Positions 26,100-35,539 of a DNA stretch of 64,000 bases are shown one piece after another. Under the pieces are notes generated by a model. That model searched no databases. It saw only the letters and a list, made by a program, of their open reading frames with translations, and was not told where the DNA came from. The translations under genes and the position numbers were made by a program. Every line of letters starts with the position of its first letter. The first letter of the stretch is position 1. Origin of the DNA: JANWHQ01 sp963775275 (GTDB taxonomy: Bacteria; Pseudomonadota; Alphaproteobacteria; Caulobacterales; Caulobacteraceae); assembly GCA_963775275.1 (NCBI GenBank), contig CAVZII010000005.1, forward strand, positions 2,604,001-2,668,000, read 5' to 3'.

Positions 26100-26484
26100 A
26101 TGATGAAGTCGACTGCGACCTTGATGAAGGCCTGCGGAAACACGGGCTTGATGCTGCTGTTTGCGACTGCTCTTGGCGCTGCCCCCGTGCAGGCCAAGTC
26201 CAAGCCGCCGCATCTTCAGTGCCAGCTCCACGAGTTCCAGCGGCGGCGGAACGCGGGACAGTCATCGGAACTATCTCGCCGAGGCGTCCGTTGCGGTCGA
26301 CGAGGTGCTGACGGGCGGCGGATGCTCGGCGGAGAGCTCGAACAACCCCGACAGCGACACCTTCCAGCTGATCGACTCCCACCGCAGCGACGTCGGAACC
26401 TGGCGTTGCGTGGCCAAGGACCCGAATGACGACGATTGGCCCATAGTCAAGGCGACCGCCATCGGGTGCAAGATCTTTCCCTAG
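26100..26484 (+). CDS. small secreted protein, one frame break
   Basis: ATG 26100 follows an AAGGAGG ribosome-binding site (26091-26097). The N-terminus is a clear signal peptide (ACGNTGLMLLFATALGAAPV then QAKS). The mature part continues in another frame after about 26190-26235: RDSHRNYLAEASVAVDEVLT, GGGCSAESSNNPDSDTFQLI, DVGTWRCVAKDPNDDDWPIV, ending KIFP. The total of 385 bases is one more than a multiple of three, so a single inserted base explains it (about 127 aa). The three cysteines in the mature part could form a disulfide. Family unknown. Confidence 0.5.
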
Positions 26485-26518
26485 ACGGGGCGGAAGGGAC
26501 CGACCTTCGGCTTCAACG

Positions 26519-26553
26519 AACGGCCGCGCGGCCCCACCGTGCGGCCGTTTCCG
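26519..26553 (+). terminator. hairpin terminator after the small secreted gene
   Basis: AACGGCCGC (26519-26527) pairs perfectly with GCGGCCGTT (26541-26549) and is followed by a T-rich tail (TCCGTTT). It lies 35 bases after the stop of the small secreted gene and before the lipoprotein gene. Confidence 0.55.
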
Positions 26554-26684
26554 TTTGGGCAGCGGTCCGGGCACCGTCCTTCGGCGACCCGTGACCGCCG
26601 TCACGGCAAGCCTGGCCTCGGGCGCCCTAGCCTTGATCCTGAACAGCCCGACCTTCGTCGGGCGGGCGAGCCTTGGAGGCTGGG

Positions 26685-27997
26685 ATGAGGTGGTCCTTCG
26701 CAAGCGGCCTGGCGCTGATCGGCGCCCTCAACGCGGGATGCGCCAACGTGGTCGAGTACATGAGCAGCAGGCAGGACTCGGCCGTGGCCTCAACCCCGAC
26801 AGCGTGCAGGGCGTCAGGGACAGGATGAAGCTGCTGCAGCTCAGCCGGCCCTGCAATCCGCTCGACGCGGCGGCTGACCGGCTGAGAGGTCAGCCGATGC
26901 CGCAAGGCGGGTCCGACGCCGTCATCGTGACGCCGCTGGATAAGGATTCCTGCAAGCGAGACAAGAAGGACGCCGGCCTTGGAGCCTCCCCGCCGGAGGT
27001 GCCGTGCGGCGCAGCGAAGTTTCAGGGGTTGATCCGGCCGCAGCGCAGCCACGACGCTTTCAAGTTCTTCTGTCTGCAGCAGAAGGCCGAGGAGGAAGAG
27101 ACGAAGACCGACCCTGACCCGAAGGTCATGGTCAAGTACGTCTCGGCCGGGATCACGCTCTCCAACGAGCTTTGCGACGCCTGGTTCCAACGCCTCGGCG
27201 TCGCCCAGGTGACCTTGCGCCAGACCTCCGACGCCATCAGCTCGGCGGGATCGTTGACCCAGGCGATCATGGCCTTCGCGAAGTCCAACACGCGCTCGAT
27301 GGGACTCACGGCGTCCGTCTTCGGCGTGAGCAAGCAGACCGTCGACACCTTGGCAGCCAACTACATCGTTGCGGTGGATCTCACCTCCGTCGCGACGGCC
27401 GTCCGCGAATATCGAGGCCTGTACGCCCAGAAGATTCTCCAGACTCCGACCGCATGGAACTACTACAGCGCCCGCAGTGTGATCATGGCCTATGACAACA
27501 CCTGCTCGGCTCTGTCGGTGAAGCAGTTCATCAACACGCGGGTGTCCGGCGATGGGGGGGCCGACGTCGACAAGCTGACCGACGCGGCCATCAACCGGTT
27601 CCTCGACGACACCGGCGGCTTCTTCGGAGCGACGCTGACGGCCGCCCAGCTGGTGGATGTCTACGCCTACCTCTTCGTCCCGGAAGCGTCGGCGGACATC
27701 CGCCAGAAGCTGCTCGCGGATCTTCCGGACGCGCTCAAGGACGACAAGGGCGTCAAGTTCAAGCCGGGCGGCAAGGGGCAGGGCGCGTTCAAGATGGAGC
27801 TGGCATACGACAACATCGACCAGGCGTTGATGGCGCGCGCCCTGGCGAGGGTCGAGCAGCTCAAGGCCATGAGCGGCGGGTCCGCCCCGGGCGCATCGAC
27901 TGAGGGCCAGCCCCCGAAGCCGTCGTCCTCCACCCCGTTGTTCGCCGTGCCGGTGGATTCCCGGAACCGGCCGCTGGACGTGCCGCCGAAGCCTTAG
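26685..27997 (+). CDS. putative lipoprotein of unknown function, one frame break
   Basis: ATG 26685, preceded by GGAGG, opens with RWSFASGLALIGALNAGCAN, a type II signal with a plausible lipobox cysteine (NAGC). Near 26785-26795 the good frame shifts to the one running to 27997. The span of 1313 bases is one short of a multiple of three, so one deleted base would give about 437 aa. The mature protein has RDRMKLLQLSRPCNPLDAAA, DAFKFFCLQQKAEEEETKTD and ARSVIMAYDNTCSALSVKQF, and ends in a Pro/Ser-rich tail. It is probably periplasmic and membrane-anchored. I do not recognise the family; the neighbours suggest an accessory signalling or stress locus. Confidence 0.6.
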
Positions 27998-28256
27998 CGG
28001 GCTGGCGGCTTCGCGGCGGGTGATGCAGCCGGCGCGCCATCCGCGCCGTCCCACGTCTCCCCCCACCCTTGCCCCCGTCGCCCTGAACCGGTCTAACGTG
28101 AGGCCCGGGATCGCAAGGCCGGCGGGAGGCGGTGGTGCTCGACGCATTCCTGACGCGCACCATCGAGGTGGGGACCTTCGCCGTCCGCCGTCCGAACGGA
28201 CGCATGGCGGCCTGTGGCGACGGGACGGCGCCGGCTCGCCGGGCCGAGGCCGCTGA

Positions 28257-30038
28257 ATGACGCCCGTGGGCGCAGGCGTCGCGGCCATCGCCGGGGCCAT
28301 CGTCCTCATCGCCTTCGCTGCGCCCGCGCTGGGCGCCCCCTCTACGCCCCATGCGCGGCTCCAGGCGGCTATCGCCGCGTTCGACCGCTACAGCCGCGAG
28401 GCCGACCCCGTCACCGCCGGGCTCGACGGCGATCGGGCCGCGCTCGGCCTCTGGCCCGACAATTCGCCCCGCGCCGTCGCCACGCGGGTTGCGGAGCTGA
28501 AGGGGATCAAGGCGCGCCTGGCCGGCCTTCAGGGGGCCAGGCTGAAGGGCGAGGACGAGACGGACCGCGCCTATCTCGCCTGGCTCGTGGACGACAAGCT
28601 CGAGGGCTACGCCTTCGACCAGGCGCGCGAGCCCTTCTCCTCCGACAGCGGCCCCTTCGACACCCCCGACTACGCCGCGCGCTCCACCGCGATCCACGGC
28701 GAGGGGGACGCGGCGGCTTGGCTGGCCCGGCTGAAGGCCCTGCCGGCCTACTACGAGACCGAGATCGCCAACGCCCGGCGCGGGATCGCCACAGGCTTCG
28801 TCCAGCCGCGCGCCATCGTCGAGGTCGCGCTCAGGGCGGCGCGGGCCCGGGCGGACGAGCCGGCCGAGCAGAGCGCGCTCCTCATCCCGTTCAAGGACCT
28901 GCCGTCCTCCATCCCGGCGGACCGCCAGGCGGCCCTGCGCGCCGAGGCGCTGCAGATCGTCCGTGACCGGATCAAGCCCGAGGAGCAGGCCTACGTCCGC
29001 ATGATGGCCGAGGACTATCTGCCCAAGGCGCCCGAGGCGCTGGGCGTGAGGTCACTGCCGGACGGCGCGGCCTACTACGCCTTCCTCGTGCGCCACTACA
29101 CCACCACCGACCTCAGGCCCGACCAGGTCCACGCCATCGGCGTCGAGGAGGTGGCGCGGATCAGGAAGCGCATGGACGCGGTGATCGCCGAGACCGGCTT
29201 CAAGGGGAGCTTCGCCGATTTCCTGGCGTTCCTGAGGTCCGATCCGCGCTTCTACGCCAAGACCCCGGACGAGCTCCTGGAGCGGGCGGCCGTGCTGGTC
29301 AAGCGCATCGACGACCAGCTGCCTGGCCATTTCGGCGTCCTGCCCCGGCTGACCTTCGGCGTCAGGCCCGTGCCGGCCGAACTGGCCGAGGGCTACACCT
29401 CGGCCCGCTACTGGCAGGGCAGCCCTGACCAGGGGATTCCCGGCGAGTTCATGGTCAACACCTCGCACCTGGACCAGCGGCCGCTCTACGAGCTGCCGGC
29501 GCTGGCCCTGCACGAGGCGATCCCCGGCCACCACCTCCAGATCGCCCTGGCCCAGGAGCGCAAGGACCTGCCGTTCTTCCGCCGCAACGGCTCTCTGGAC
29601 GCCTATGTCGAAGGCTGGGCGCTCTACTCGGAAGGCCTTGGCGAGGAGATGGGGATCTACCAGACGCCCTACGAGCGCTTCGGCCGGCTCTCCATGGAGA
29701 TGTGGCGCGCCTGCCGCCTCGTCGCCGACACGGGGATCCACTGGCTCGGCTGGACGCGCGAGGAGGCCAGGCGGTGCTTCGTGGAGAACACCGCGCTCGC
29801 GCCCAAGAACATCGATGTGGAGCTCGACCGCTACATCTCCTGGCCGGGCCAGGCCCTGGCCTACAAGATCGGCGAGCTCAGGATCGAGGCGCTGCGCAAG
29901 AAGGCCGAGGCGGCGCTGGGCCCGAAGTTCGACCTGCGCAGGTTCCACGACGCGATCCTGCTGGACGGGCCGCTGCCGCTCGGCCTGCTGGAGTCCAAGA
30001 TCGACGCCTGGATCGCCGCCCGGAAGGCCGCGCCTTAG
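28257..30038 (+). CDS. DUF885 family protein, predicted exported metallopeptidase-like
   Basis: The 593-aa protein begins with a hydrophobic leader (VGAGVAAIAGAIVLIAFAAP ending LGA), so it is probably periplasmic. DUF885 proteins carry a thermolysin-like zinc signature: here HEAIPGHHLQIALAQ, followed about 40 residues later by YVEGWALYSEGLGEEMG, supplying the HExxxH-type and downstream acidic ligands. Other family blocks are EFMVNTSHLDQRPLYELPA and the C-terminal LDRYISWPGQALAYKIG. Length is typical. The substrate is unknown; peptidase activity is inferred from the motif. It stands alone, convergent with the acyltransferase gene (4-base overlap). Confidence 0.85.
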   Translation: MTPVGAGVAAIAGAIVLIAFAAPALGAPSTPHARLQAAIAAFDRYSREADPVTAGLDGDRAALGLWPDNSPRAVATRVAELKGIKARLAGLQGARLKGEDETDRAYLAWLVDDKLEGYAFDQAREPFSSDSGPFDTPDYAARSTAIHGEGDAAAWLARLKALPAYYETEIANARRGIATGFVQPRAIVEVALRAARARADEPAEQSALLIPFKDLPSSIPADRQAALRAEALQIVRDRIKPEEQAYVRMMAEDYLPKAPEALGVRSLPDGAAYYAFLVRHYTTTDLRPDQVHAIGVEEVARIRKRMDAVIAETGFKGSFADFLAFLRSDPRFYAKTPDELLERAAVLVKRIDDQLPGHFGVLPRLTFGVRPVPAELAEGYTSARYWQGSPDQGIPGEFMVNTSHLDQRPLYELPALALHEAIPGHHLQIALAQERKDLPFFRRNGSLDAYVEGWALYSEGLGEEMGIYQTPYERFGRLSMEMWRACRLVADTGIHWLGWTREEARRCFVENTALAPKNIDVELDRYISWPGQALAYKIGELRIEALRKKAEAALGPKFDLRRFHDAILLDGPLPLGLLESKIDAWIAARKAAP

Positions 30039-31621
30039 GCGCCGTCGTCGGTCGAAGGTCTCTTCCTGGCCAGGCGCCCCGGTCTGGCGCCGTCCGGCGC
30101 TGCGTTGCGCCACACCCCGGCGCCCAGGCCGAGGTTGCGCGGATCGCCCCGCATCACGGCCTCGAGCCTGACCAGATAGGCCAGCCGCCATCGCCGCGCC
30201 CAGGGCTCGAACGTCTCGCCGGGCTCGGGCGAGGGCAGGGGATCGAGCTCGATGACGATCCGGTCGTCCCGCCACAGCGGCGCGCACCAGAAGGACGGGA
30301 CCTTCAGCTTCCACACCAGCTTGGGCGTGAAGCCCGACAGGGCGACCGTGCGCCCGTTCACCTGAACTTCAAGGGCGTCGCGGATGGACGGGGCGTCGGC
30401 CATCAGGCCGATCATCGTCCCGGCCTTCACTGATCTCATCGCTTCGCGCAGCGCCGGCAGCGGATCCTCGCGGATCGGAATCAGGGTCCCGTCCCCCTCG
30501 GGGTCCCACTGGTCGCGTCCGGCCGCGCCCAGGGTGCGAAACGGCAGGCCGCAGGCCTGGAAGAACTGCACCGCCGCCCCGGTGGGGCCGAAGTGGCCGC
30601 CGGCGAGCACGCAGCCCGTCCCGCCCGCCAGAGCCTCGCGCAGGGCCGTGAGGTCGGGCGGATCGATGTAGGCCATGATCTCGCGGGTTTGCTCGCCGCC
30701 CAGGAGCCACCAGTTGCGCATCAGCTCGCGCGCCTGGTGGCCCCAGCCGGCCGCCGCGCGCCAGGCCTCCGGATCCCAGGCCGCCTGGTCGGCGAGGCTC
30801 CAGGCCCAGTCCAGCACCTGGGGTGCGACCGGCGGAGGCGCGTTACGGCCCTTGAGCGCGTCCAGCTCCTCGCCCAGCCGTTCGCGAAGGCGCCGGGCCT
30901 GCAGCTGCTTGAGGCGCCGGCCGACGGCCCTGGCCTGCTCGGTCCGGCCCAGGGTCTGCAGCAGTTGGAAGGCCCGTTTCAGCGAATCCTCGTCCCAGGC
31001 ATCGAGGGCGGCGGCCTTCAGCAGGGCCCCGATCTCTGCATCGGCGTCGTCGAGCGTGCGGCGCAGGCGCGCGAGCCGGCGCCAGTCCTCGGCGCGCTCC
31101 GGGTCGGCCTCCGCGACCCACGCCTCGACCAGCAGCTGCGCATGGTCGGTCCGGCCCGTCTCGACGTTGAGCTGGACCAGGCGGACGCGAAGGCTGAAGT
31201 CCGCCGCGCCGATCGCCAGCATCCGTTCCAGCAGGGCGGCTTCGGCCTCGCCTTCGCCGCCGTCGGCCAGCCGGCGGCGGATCCGGTGCAGCAGCTCGAG
31301 GTTCGCCGGCTCGCGTCCGGCGACGGCCAATCCCACCGCGCCCAGCGTCTCGGGCGGCGCGGCGCCGACCAGCTTGGCGAGGCGCCGGTGCGCGTCCAGG
31401 TCGTCCGGCTGCAGGGCATGGACCTCGTTCCAGGCTGCGAGCGCGCCGGCATGGTCGCCCTGGCCCTCGAGCTCGCGCGCCCGCGCCTTTGCGGGCTCCA
31501 GGATCTCTGGCGGCGCGGCCGGCGCCTCGGGGCTCGCGCCGCCGGGCGCACGCGGGGCCGCCGCTTGGACCGCCCGCGTCGCCCGGCCCCGGCCTGCCAT
31601 CTGTGCGATACGGCGCGCCAT
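30035..31621 (-). CDS. TPR - lysophospholipid/lipid A-type acyltransferase (LpxL/HtrB-like) fusion
   Basis: ATG 31621 (MARRIAQMAGRGRATRAVQ, 528 aa) is preferred over GTG 31690, which would lie inside the divergent radical SAM gene. Residues about 40-260 are helical TPR-like repeats (GDHAGALAAWNEVHALQPDD). The C-terminal half matches the LABLAT acyltransferase fold: GTGCVLAGGHFGPTGAAVQF, AGTMIGLMADAPSIRD, PSFWCAPLWRDDRIVIELDP. The catalytic HX4(D/E) position reads HFGPTG, with no acid at the expected place, so the activity or acyl donor may be unusual. No membrane anchor is evident. It diverges from the radical SAM gene by 44 bases, suggesting shared control. Confidence 0.75.
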   Translation of the reverse strand: MARRIAQMAGRGRATRAVQAAAPRAPGGASPEAPAAPPEILEPAKARARELEGQGDHAGALAAWNEVHALQPDDLDAHRRLAKLVGAAPPETLGAVGLAVAGREPANLELLHRIRRRLADGGEGEAEAALLERMLAIGAADFSLRVRLVQLNVETGRTDHAQLLVEAWVAEADPERAEDWRRLARLRRTLDDADAEIGALLKAAALDAWDEDSLKRAFQLLQTLGRTEQARAVGRRLKQLQARRLRERLGEELDALKGRNAPPPVAPQVLDWAWSLADQAAWDPEAWRAAAGWGHQARELMRNWWLLGGEQTREIMAYIDPPDLTALREALAGGTGCVLAGGHFGPTGAAVQFFQACGLPFRTLGAAGRDQWDPEGDGTLIPIREDPLPALREAMRSVKAGTMIGLMADAPSIRDALEVQVNGRTVALSGFTPKLVWKLKVPSFWCAPLWRDDRIVIELDPLPSPEPGETFEPWARRWRLAYLVRLEAVMRGDPRNLGLGAGVWRNAAPDGARPGRLARKRPSTDDGA

Positions 31622-31665
31622 CAGGCGTTGTATAGCTTGCAAGAGAGCTGGCGGGGACCGGCCGG
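31622..31665. promoter_or_regulatory. short divergent promoter region
   Basis: The 44 bases separating the divergent acyltransferase and radical SAM genes contain the AT-rich string GTTGTATAGCTTGC, which can provide a TATA-like -10 element on either strand. So short a divergent spacer implies overlapping promoters. No -35 boxes are assigned. Confidence 0.3.
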
Positions 31666-33261
31666 ATGCGGCTTCACCTGATTGCGCCACAGTCGAACGC
31701 CCACACCGAGTACGCCCGCCTGGCGGCGTCCGGCGGCCGGTTCGTCACGCGCGTGGCCCAGGCGGCGATCGCCACGGTGGCGGCCCTGGCGCCGCCGGAC
31801 TTCGAGGTCAGCCTCTGCGACGAGGCGATCGCGCCGGTCGACTTCGACGTGGCGGCCGATGTCGTGGGGATCACGGCCAATGTGTCCCAGGCCCTGCGCG
31901 GGCTCCAGATCGCCCGCGAGTTCCGCCGCCGCGGGCGCACGGTGGTCATGGGCGGGCCGCACGTGTCGCTCGCGCCCGAGCTCTTCGAAGGGCATGCCGA
32001 CTGCCTGGTCGTGGGCGAGCTCGAGCCGATCGCGGCCGAGCTCTTCGCTGACATGCGCCTTGGCCGCCTCGGGCCCCGGTACGAAGGCGGCCGCGCCGAC
32101 ATGGCCGTCTCGCCCCCGCCGCGATGGGACCTCTATCCCAACGAGTTCGCGCTCAGCGGCGTCGTCCAGACCAGCCGCGGCTGCCCCTTCGAGTGCCATT
32201 TCTGCGACGTCATCCAGTACCTCGGCCGGGTCCAGCGGCATAAGGCGCCGGCCCAGGTGATCGCCGAGGTCCAGGCGCTCTACGACCTGGGCTACAACCT
32301 CATCAACCTCGCGGACGACAACCTCACCGTCTACCGCCGCCGCGCCCGCGAGCTGCTCCAGGCCCTGGCCGACTGGAACGGCGCCGACGGCCGCGGCTAC
32401 GTCACCTTCACCACCCAGATGTCGATCGACGCCGCGCGCGACGAAGAGCTTCTGGCCATGTGCAACGACGCGGGCCTGCTGAACGCCTTCGTCGGCATCG
32501 AGACCTCGAGCGAGGACGCCCTGGCCGAGAGCAAGAAGCGGCAGAACCTCAAGGTCGACCTCGTCGAACAATGCCGGCGCATCGTGCGCGCCGGAATCCG
32601 CATCGAGGGCGGGCTGATGGTCGGCTTCGACAGCGACGATCGATCGGCGTTCGAGCGCCAGTACGCCTTCGCCATGTCCCTGCCGGTGGGGACGTTCAAC
32701 CTGTCCGTCCTGACCGCGCCGGTGGCGACGCCGCTCTACGAGCAGCTCAGCGCCGCGGGCCGGATCGTCACGGGCGACGTCCTGGCCCAGTTCCCCAGCG
32801 CCAACCTCGTCACCAACTTCGAGCCGGCCCGGATGAGCCGCGACGACCTCTACGTCGGCGCCAAGTGGCTGCTGAACCGCCTGTTCGATCCGGACGCCTT
32901 CCTCTCGCGGCTGACCGCCATGAGCGAGCTCTTGAAGCCGCCGCCCTGGGTGCGCCATGGCGGGCGCCGCTATGTCCATCCCAGCCGGCGGATCTCGGCC
33001 GGCTATGTCGCCCAGATCATGCGCAAGTCGGCCCGCCGCGACCCCCGCCGCGCCGCCCTGGTCAGGGCCGCCTTCGACCTCATGCGGGCCCGGCCCGAGA
33101 TCCGCGACGGCCTCGGCGACGCCCTTTCGCACTATCTGATGACCCTGCGCAGCTACGAGCTGAACGGAACCTATGATCCCGCCTGGGCCGCCATGGACGC
33201 GCCGCCCTTCGGAATCGAGACCGCCGACCGGCATCTCGAGCGCATCCGCGCGAGCGCCTAG
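31666..33261 (+). CDS. B12-binding domain radical SAM protein
   Basis: A 531-aa enzyme with an N-terminal cobalamin-binding Rossmann domain (MRLHLIAPQSNAHTEYARL, VVMGGPHVSLAPELFEGHAD) and a radical SAM core. The cluster motif is TSRGCPFECHFCDVIQYLGR (CxxxCxxC, about residues 176-183). Downstream are NLINLADDNLTVYRRRA and AFVGIETSSEDALAESKK, typical of the DUF4070-containing group that includes lipid-modifying radical SAM enzymes. Likely chemistry is methylation or C-C bond formation on an unactivated carbon; the substrate is unknown. Its stop overlaps that of the convergent second radical SAM gene by 3 bases. Confidence 0.88.
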   Translation: MRLHLIAPQSNAHTEYARLAASGGRFVTRVAQAAIATVAALAPPDFEVSLCDEAIAPVDFDVAADVVGITANVSQALRGLQIAREFRRRGRTVVMGGPHVSLAPELFEGHADCLVVGELEPIAAELFADMRLGRLGPRYEGGRADMAVSPPPRWDLYPNEFALSGVVQTSRGCPFECHFCDVIQYLGRVQRHKAPAQVIAEVQALYDLGYNLINLADDNLTVYRRRARELLQALADWNGADGRGYVTFTTQMSIDAARDEELLAMCNDAGLLNAFVGIETSSEDALAESKKRQNLKVDLVEQCRRIVRAGIRIEGGLMVGFDSDDRSAFERQYAFAMSLPVGTFNLSVLTAPVATPLYEQLSAAGRIVTGDVLAQFPSANLVTNFEPARMSRDDLYVGAKWLLNRLFDPDAFLSRLTAMSELLKPPPWVRHGGRRYVHPSRRISAGYVAQIMRKSARRDPRRAALVRAAFDLMRARPEIRDGLGDALSHYLMTLRSYELNGTYDPAWAAMDAPPFGIETADRHLERIRASA

Positions 33262-34424
33262 ACGGACGGCGGGTCGGGCCGCTGGTAGAGGAAGATCCGG
33301 CCGAGCGCGTCCATCATCTCGAGCCACTCGACGAAGGTCGTCTCGCTGTCGAGGTCGCGCAAGGTCGGCCAGAACTTGCTGGACCAGCCGCCGCTGTACA
33401 TCCGGCACTGGGCGCAATCGACGTCCGAGGTGCCGCACTTGGCCGTGGCCCTGGCGAGATCGGGCTTGTGGTAGCGCATCAGGCCGATCATCCGCGATCC
33501 GCAGTGGACAGCGACGCCCGTCTCCGGATCGAGGTCGTAGAGCGGCCCCGGCTGGGTGGCCCAGCGGTTGTAGGCCGACGAATAGACGACGGTTTCGGGG
33601 AAGGCCTCCATCAGGTCCTCGACCAGGCCGCGCGTCCGGTCCAGGTCCTCGTCCGAGAAGCAGGGCGTCTCGTCCGTCCGGCTGACCCGGAAGTAGAGGT
33701 CGTCGTTGCTCGCGCCGCGCTTCAGCTTGTCCAGGTAGCTGAAAGTCGGCGAGTACATGTTGAAGGTCAGCGGCAGGCCGCTGTCGCGGCACATCTCGGC
33801 GACGGTCCTGACGCCGTCCAGGTTCCACGGCGACAGGGTGTAGAGGATGATCGCCCTGGGATCGCCGGCGTAGGTCGCGATGGCCTTCCTGAAGACGCTC
33901 GCGCCGCGCAGCTTGCGGTCCATGGCGTCCTCGCCCGCCCAGACCGACACGCCGATGCGGTAGGGGATGGCCGGGTCGATCCGGATCGTCCCATTGGTGC
34001 CGATGTTGCCATGGGGGAAGCAGCGGCTTGCGGCCAGCAGCCGCTCCTGGTGCAGCGCCGGCTCCGCGCCGACGAAATAGGCCATGCTGACGCCGCGCCG
34101 GCCCTCGTCGGCGAAGAAGGCTTCCCACGCCTCGGTCGACGTCTCCTCGCGGACCGGCGTCTGAAGGCCGCCCTCGAAGTAGTAGCAGCCCTCGCAGAAG
34201 AGGTTGCACCGCTGGGAGATCTCGTAGAACGCCGGCTTGCGGAAGGCGTGGACGACCCGCCGGGCCGCCCGGTAGCGGGGCCTCAGGCCGGGGCGGCGCT
34301 CCAGGATCCGGTCGATGGCATGCAGGGTCGGACGGATGTCGCGCGGCGCATAGGCCGCCTGGTTCTCGGCCGGGTCCGGTTGGGGTGTCTGCGTGCTCTC
34401 AGGTAGGAGGAGGGAGTCGGTCAT
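33258..34424 (-). CDS. radical SAM protein
   Basis: The 388-aa protein starts at ATG 34424 (MTDSLLLPESTQTPQPDP). The radical SAM motif is SQRCNLFCEGCYYFEGGLQT (CxxxCxxC, about residue 87). The C-terminal part has extra cysteines (VAVHCGSRMIGLMRYHKPDL, KCGTSDVDCAQCRMYSGGW) that could hold an auxiliary iron-sulfur cluster, as in SPASM/Twitch enzymes or the hopanoid HpnH type. It is the last gene of a leftward set with two methyltransferases. The substrate is unknown; adjacency to the B12 radical SAM gene and the acyltransferase suggests a shared pathway. Confidence 0.85.
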   Translation of the reverse strand: MTDSLLLPESTQTPQPDPAENQAAYAPRDIRPTLHAIDRILERRPGLRPRYRAARRVVHAFRKPAFYEISQRCNLFCEGCYYFEGGLQTPVREETSTEAWEAFFADEGRRGVSMAYFVGAEPALHQERLLAASRCFPHGNIGTNGTIRIDPAIPYRIGVSVWAGEDAMDRKLRGASVFRKAIATYAGDPRAIILYTLSPWNLDGVRTVAEMCRDSGLPLTFNMYSPTFSYLDKLKRGASNDDLYFRVSRTDETPCFSDEDLDRTRGLVEDLMEAFPETVVYSSAYNRWATQPGPLYDLDPETGVAVHCGSRMIGLMRYHKPDLARATAKCGTSDVDCAQCRMYSGGWSSKFWPTLRDLDSETTFVEWLEMMDALGRIFLYQRPDPPSV

Positions 34425-34589
34425 GACGCAGCTCGACGCCCGTCGCGTCCCATGGTTGGCGGTCGCTCGCGGCGACCGTCGCAACTTAGCCGATAATTTG
34501 CGCCGCCGATCAAGCCGGCGCCGCGCGACAGGCGAAGATCGCGGATGGGATGGGCGACAGCGGCGCCGAATCCCGCATCGGCTGCAGGT

Positions 34590-35342
34590 TCAGTCGGCGG
34601 GCTTTCGAAGCACCGCCAGGACGTAGGCGTCGGCCGCCCGCTCGAGCGGCCCGGCTCGCAGGCCCAGGCCGTTGCGGTTCACGAAGGCGCAGAAGGGCTT
34701 GAGCGTCCGGTCCGTGATGTCCTCCAGCGCCTCCACCTCCAGCCCCGCCCGCCCGCAGCGCGCCGCATACTCGTCCTCGCCGACCCAGATGTTGCGCGCC
34801 GGTATGCCGAAGCCGAAGGGCCGCCTGAACAGGATGTCGGTCACGATGGCCTTGCCGCCCGGCCTGAGAATGCGTCGCACCTCGCCGAGAAAGTCGTCGC
34901 GGGAGTCGAAGTGGAACGCCGCCTCCACGCTGTGGACGCGGTCGGCGCAGCCTGGGGCGATCGCCATCCGCGCCGCGTCCATCACGGCGAACCGCGCCCC
35001 CGCGACCTTGCCGGCGCAATGGAGCGACTGCACCGGCGAGAAGTTGATCCCCACGACCAGCGCCTGCGGATAGTGCGCGCCGAACATCGCCGCGCCGGCG
35101 CCCAGGCCGCACCCGACGTCGAGCACCAGCGTTGACCGTTTGGCCTCGTCATCGTCATCGGCGCGCAGGTGCATCTCCACCAGCCGATGCGCGGCCTCCC
35201 CCAAGCCCTCGGGCGGCCCGGCCGGATGGGGACCCCAGTCGCCGAGGTTGTAGAAGTCGGTCCCGTCGTAGGTCCGGCGGACTTCCGGATCGAGGATCCC
35301 GGCGTCGTAGCGGCTGGCCAGGTTGGGGCGGCTGCGGGCCAT
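34590..35342 (-). CDS. class I SAM-dependent methyltransferase (twin 1)
   Basis: A 250-aa methyltransferase starting at ATG 35342 (MARSRPNLASRYDAGILD). The SAM-binding motif I is VLDVGCGLGAGAAMFGAHYP, followed by VDRV-like motif II (ADRVHSVEAAFHFDSRDDFL) and LRPGGKAIVTDILF. The N-terminal YDGTDFYNLGDWG block occurs in natural-product O- or N-methyltransferases. It is a close paralogue of the product at 35540-36299, sharing AAFHFDSRDDFL, PARNIW and the RxLRPGGKAI block. The pair lies upstream of, and in line with, the radical SAM gene. Substrate unknown. Confidence 0.85.
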   Translation of the reverse strand: MARSRPNLASRYDAGILDPEVRRTYDGTDFYNLGDWGPHPAGPPEGLGEAAHRLVEMHLRADDDDEAKRSTLVLDVGCGLGAGAAMFGAHYPQALVVGINFSPVQSLHCAGKVAGARFAVMDAARMAIAPGCADRVHSVEAAFHFDSRDDFLGEVRRILRPGGKAIVTDILFRRPFGFGIPARNIWVGEDEYAARCGRAGLEVEALEDITDRTLKPFCAFVNRNGLGLRAGPLERAADAYVLAVLRKPAD

Positions 35343-35539
35343 GGGCGATAGTGACCCTGATCGCAATGTCGCCGTCAATGCCGTGCCCGTGCTGAGCCGG
35401 ACGCCGCGAGGACGATGCTGGAGGTTCGCATCGGGGTCGGGCGGGACGCGGTCGGCCCGTCCGGCGCGGGTCGTGTTCCCGGCCAACGCCCGTGCGCTCG
35501 TTGGCCATTGTCAGCCTTGGCGGTAAGTCTCCCGCTGAT

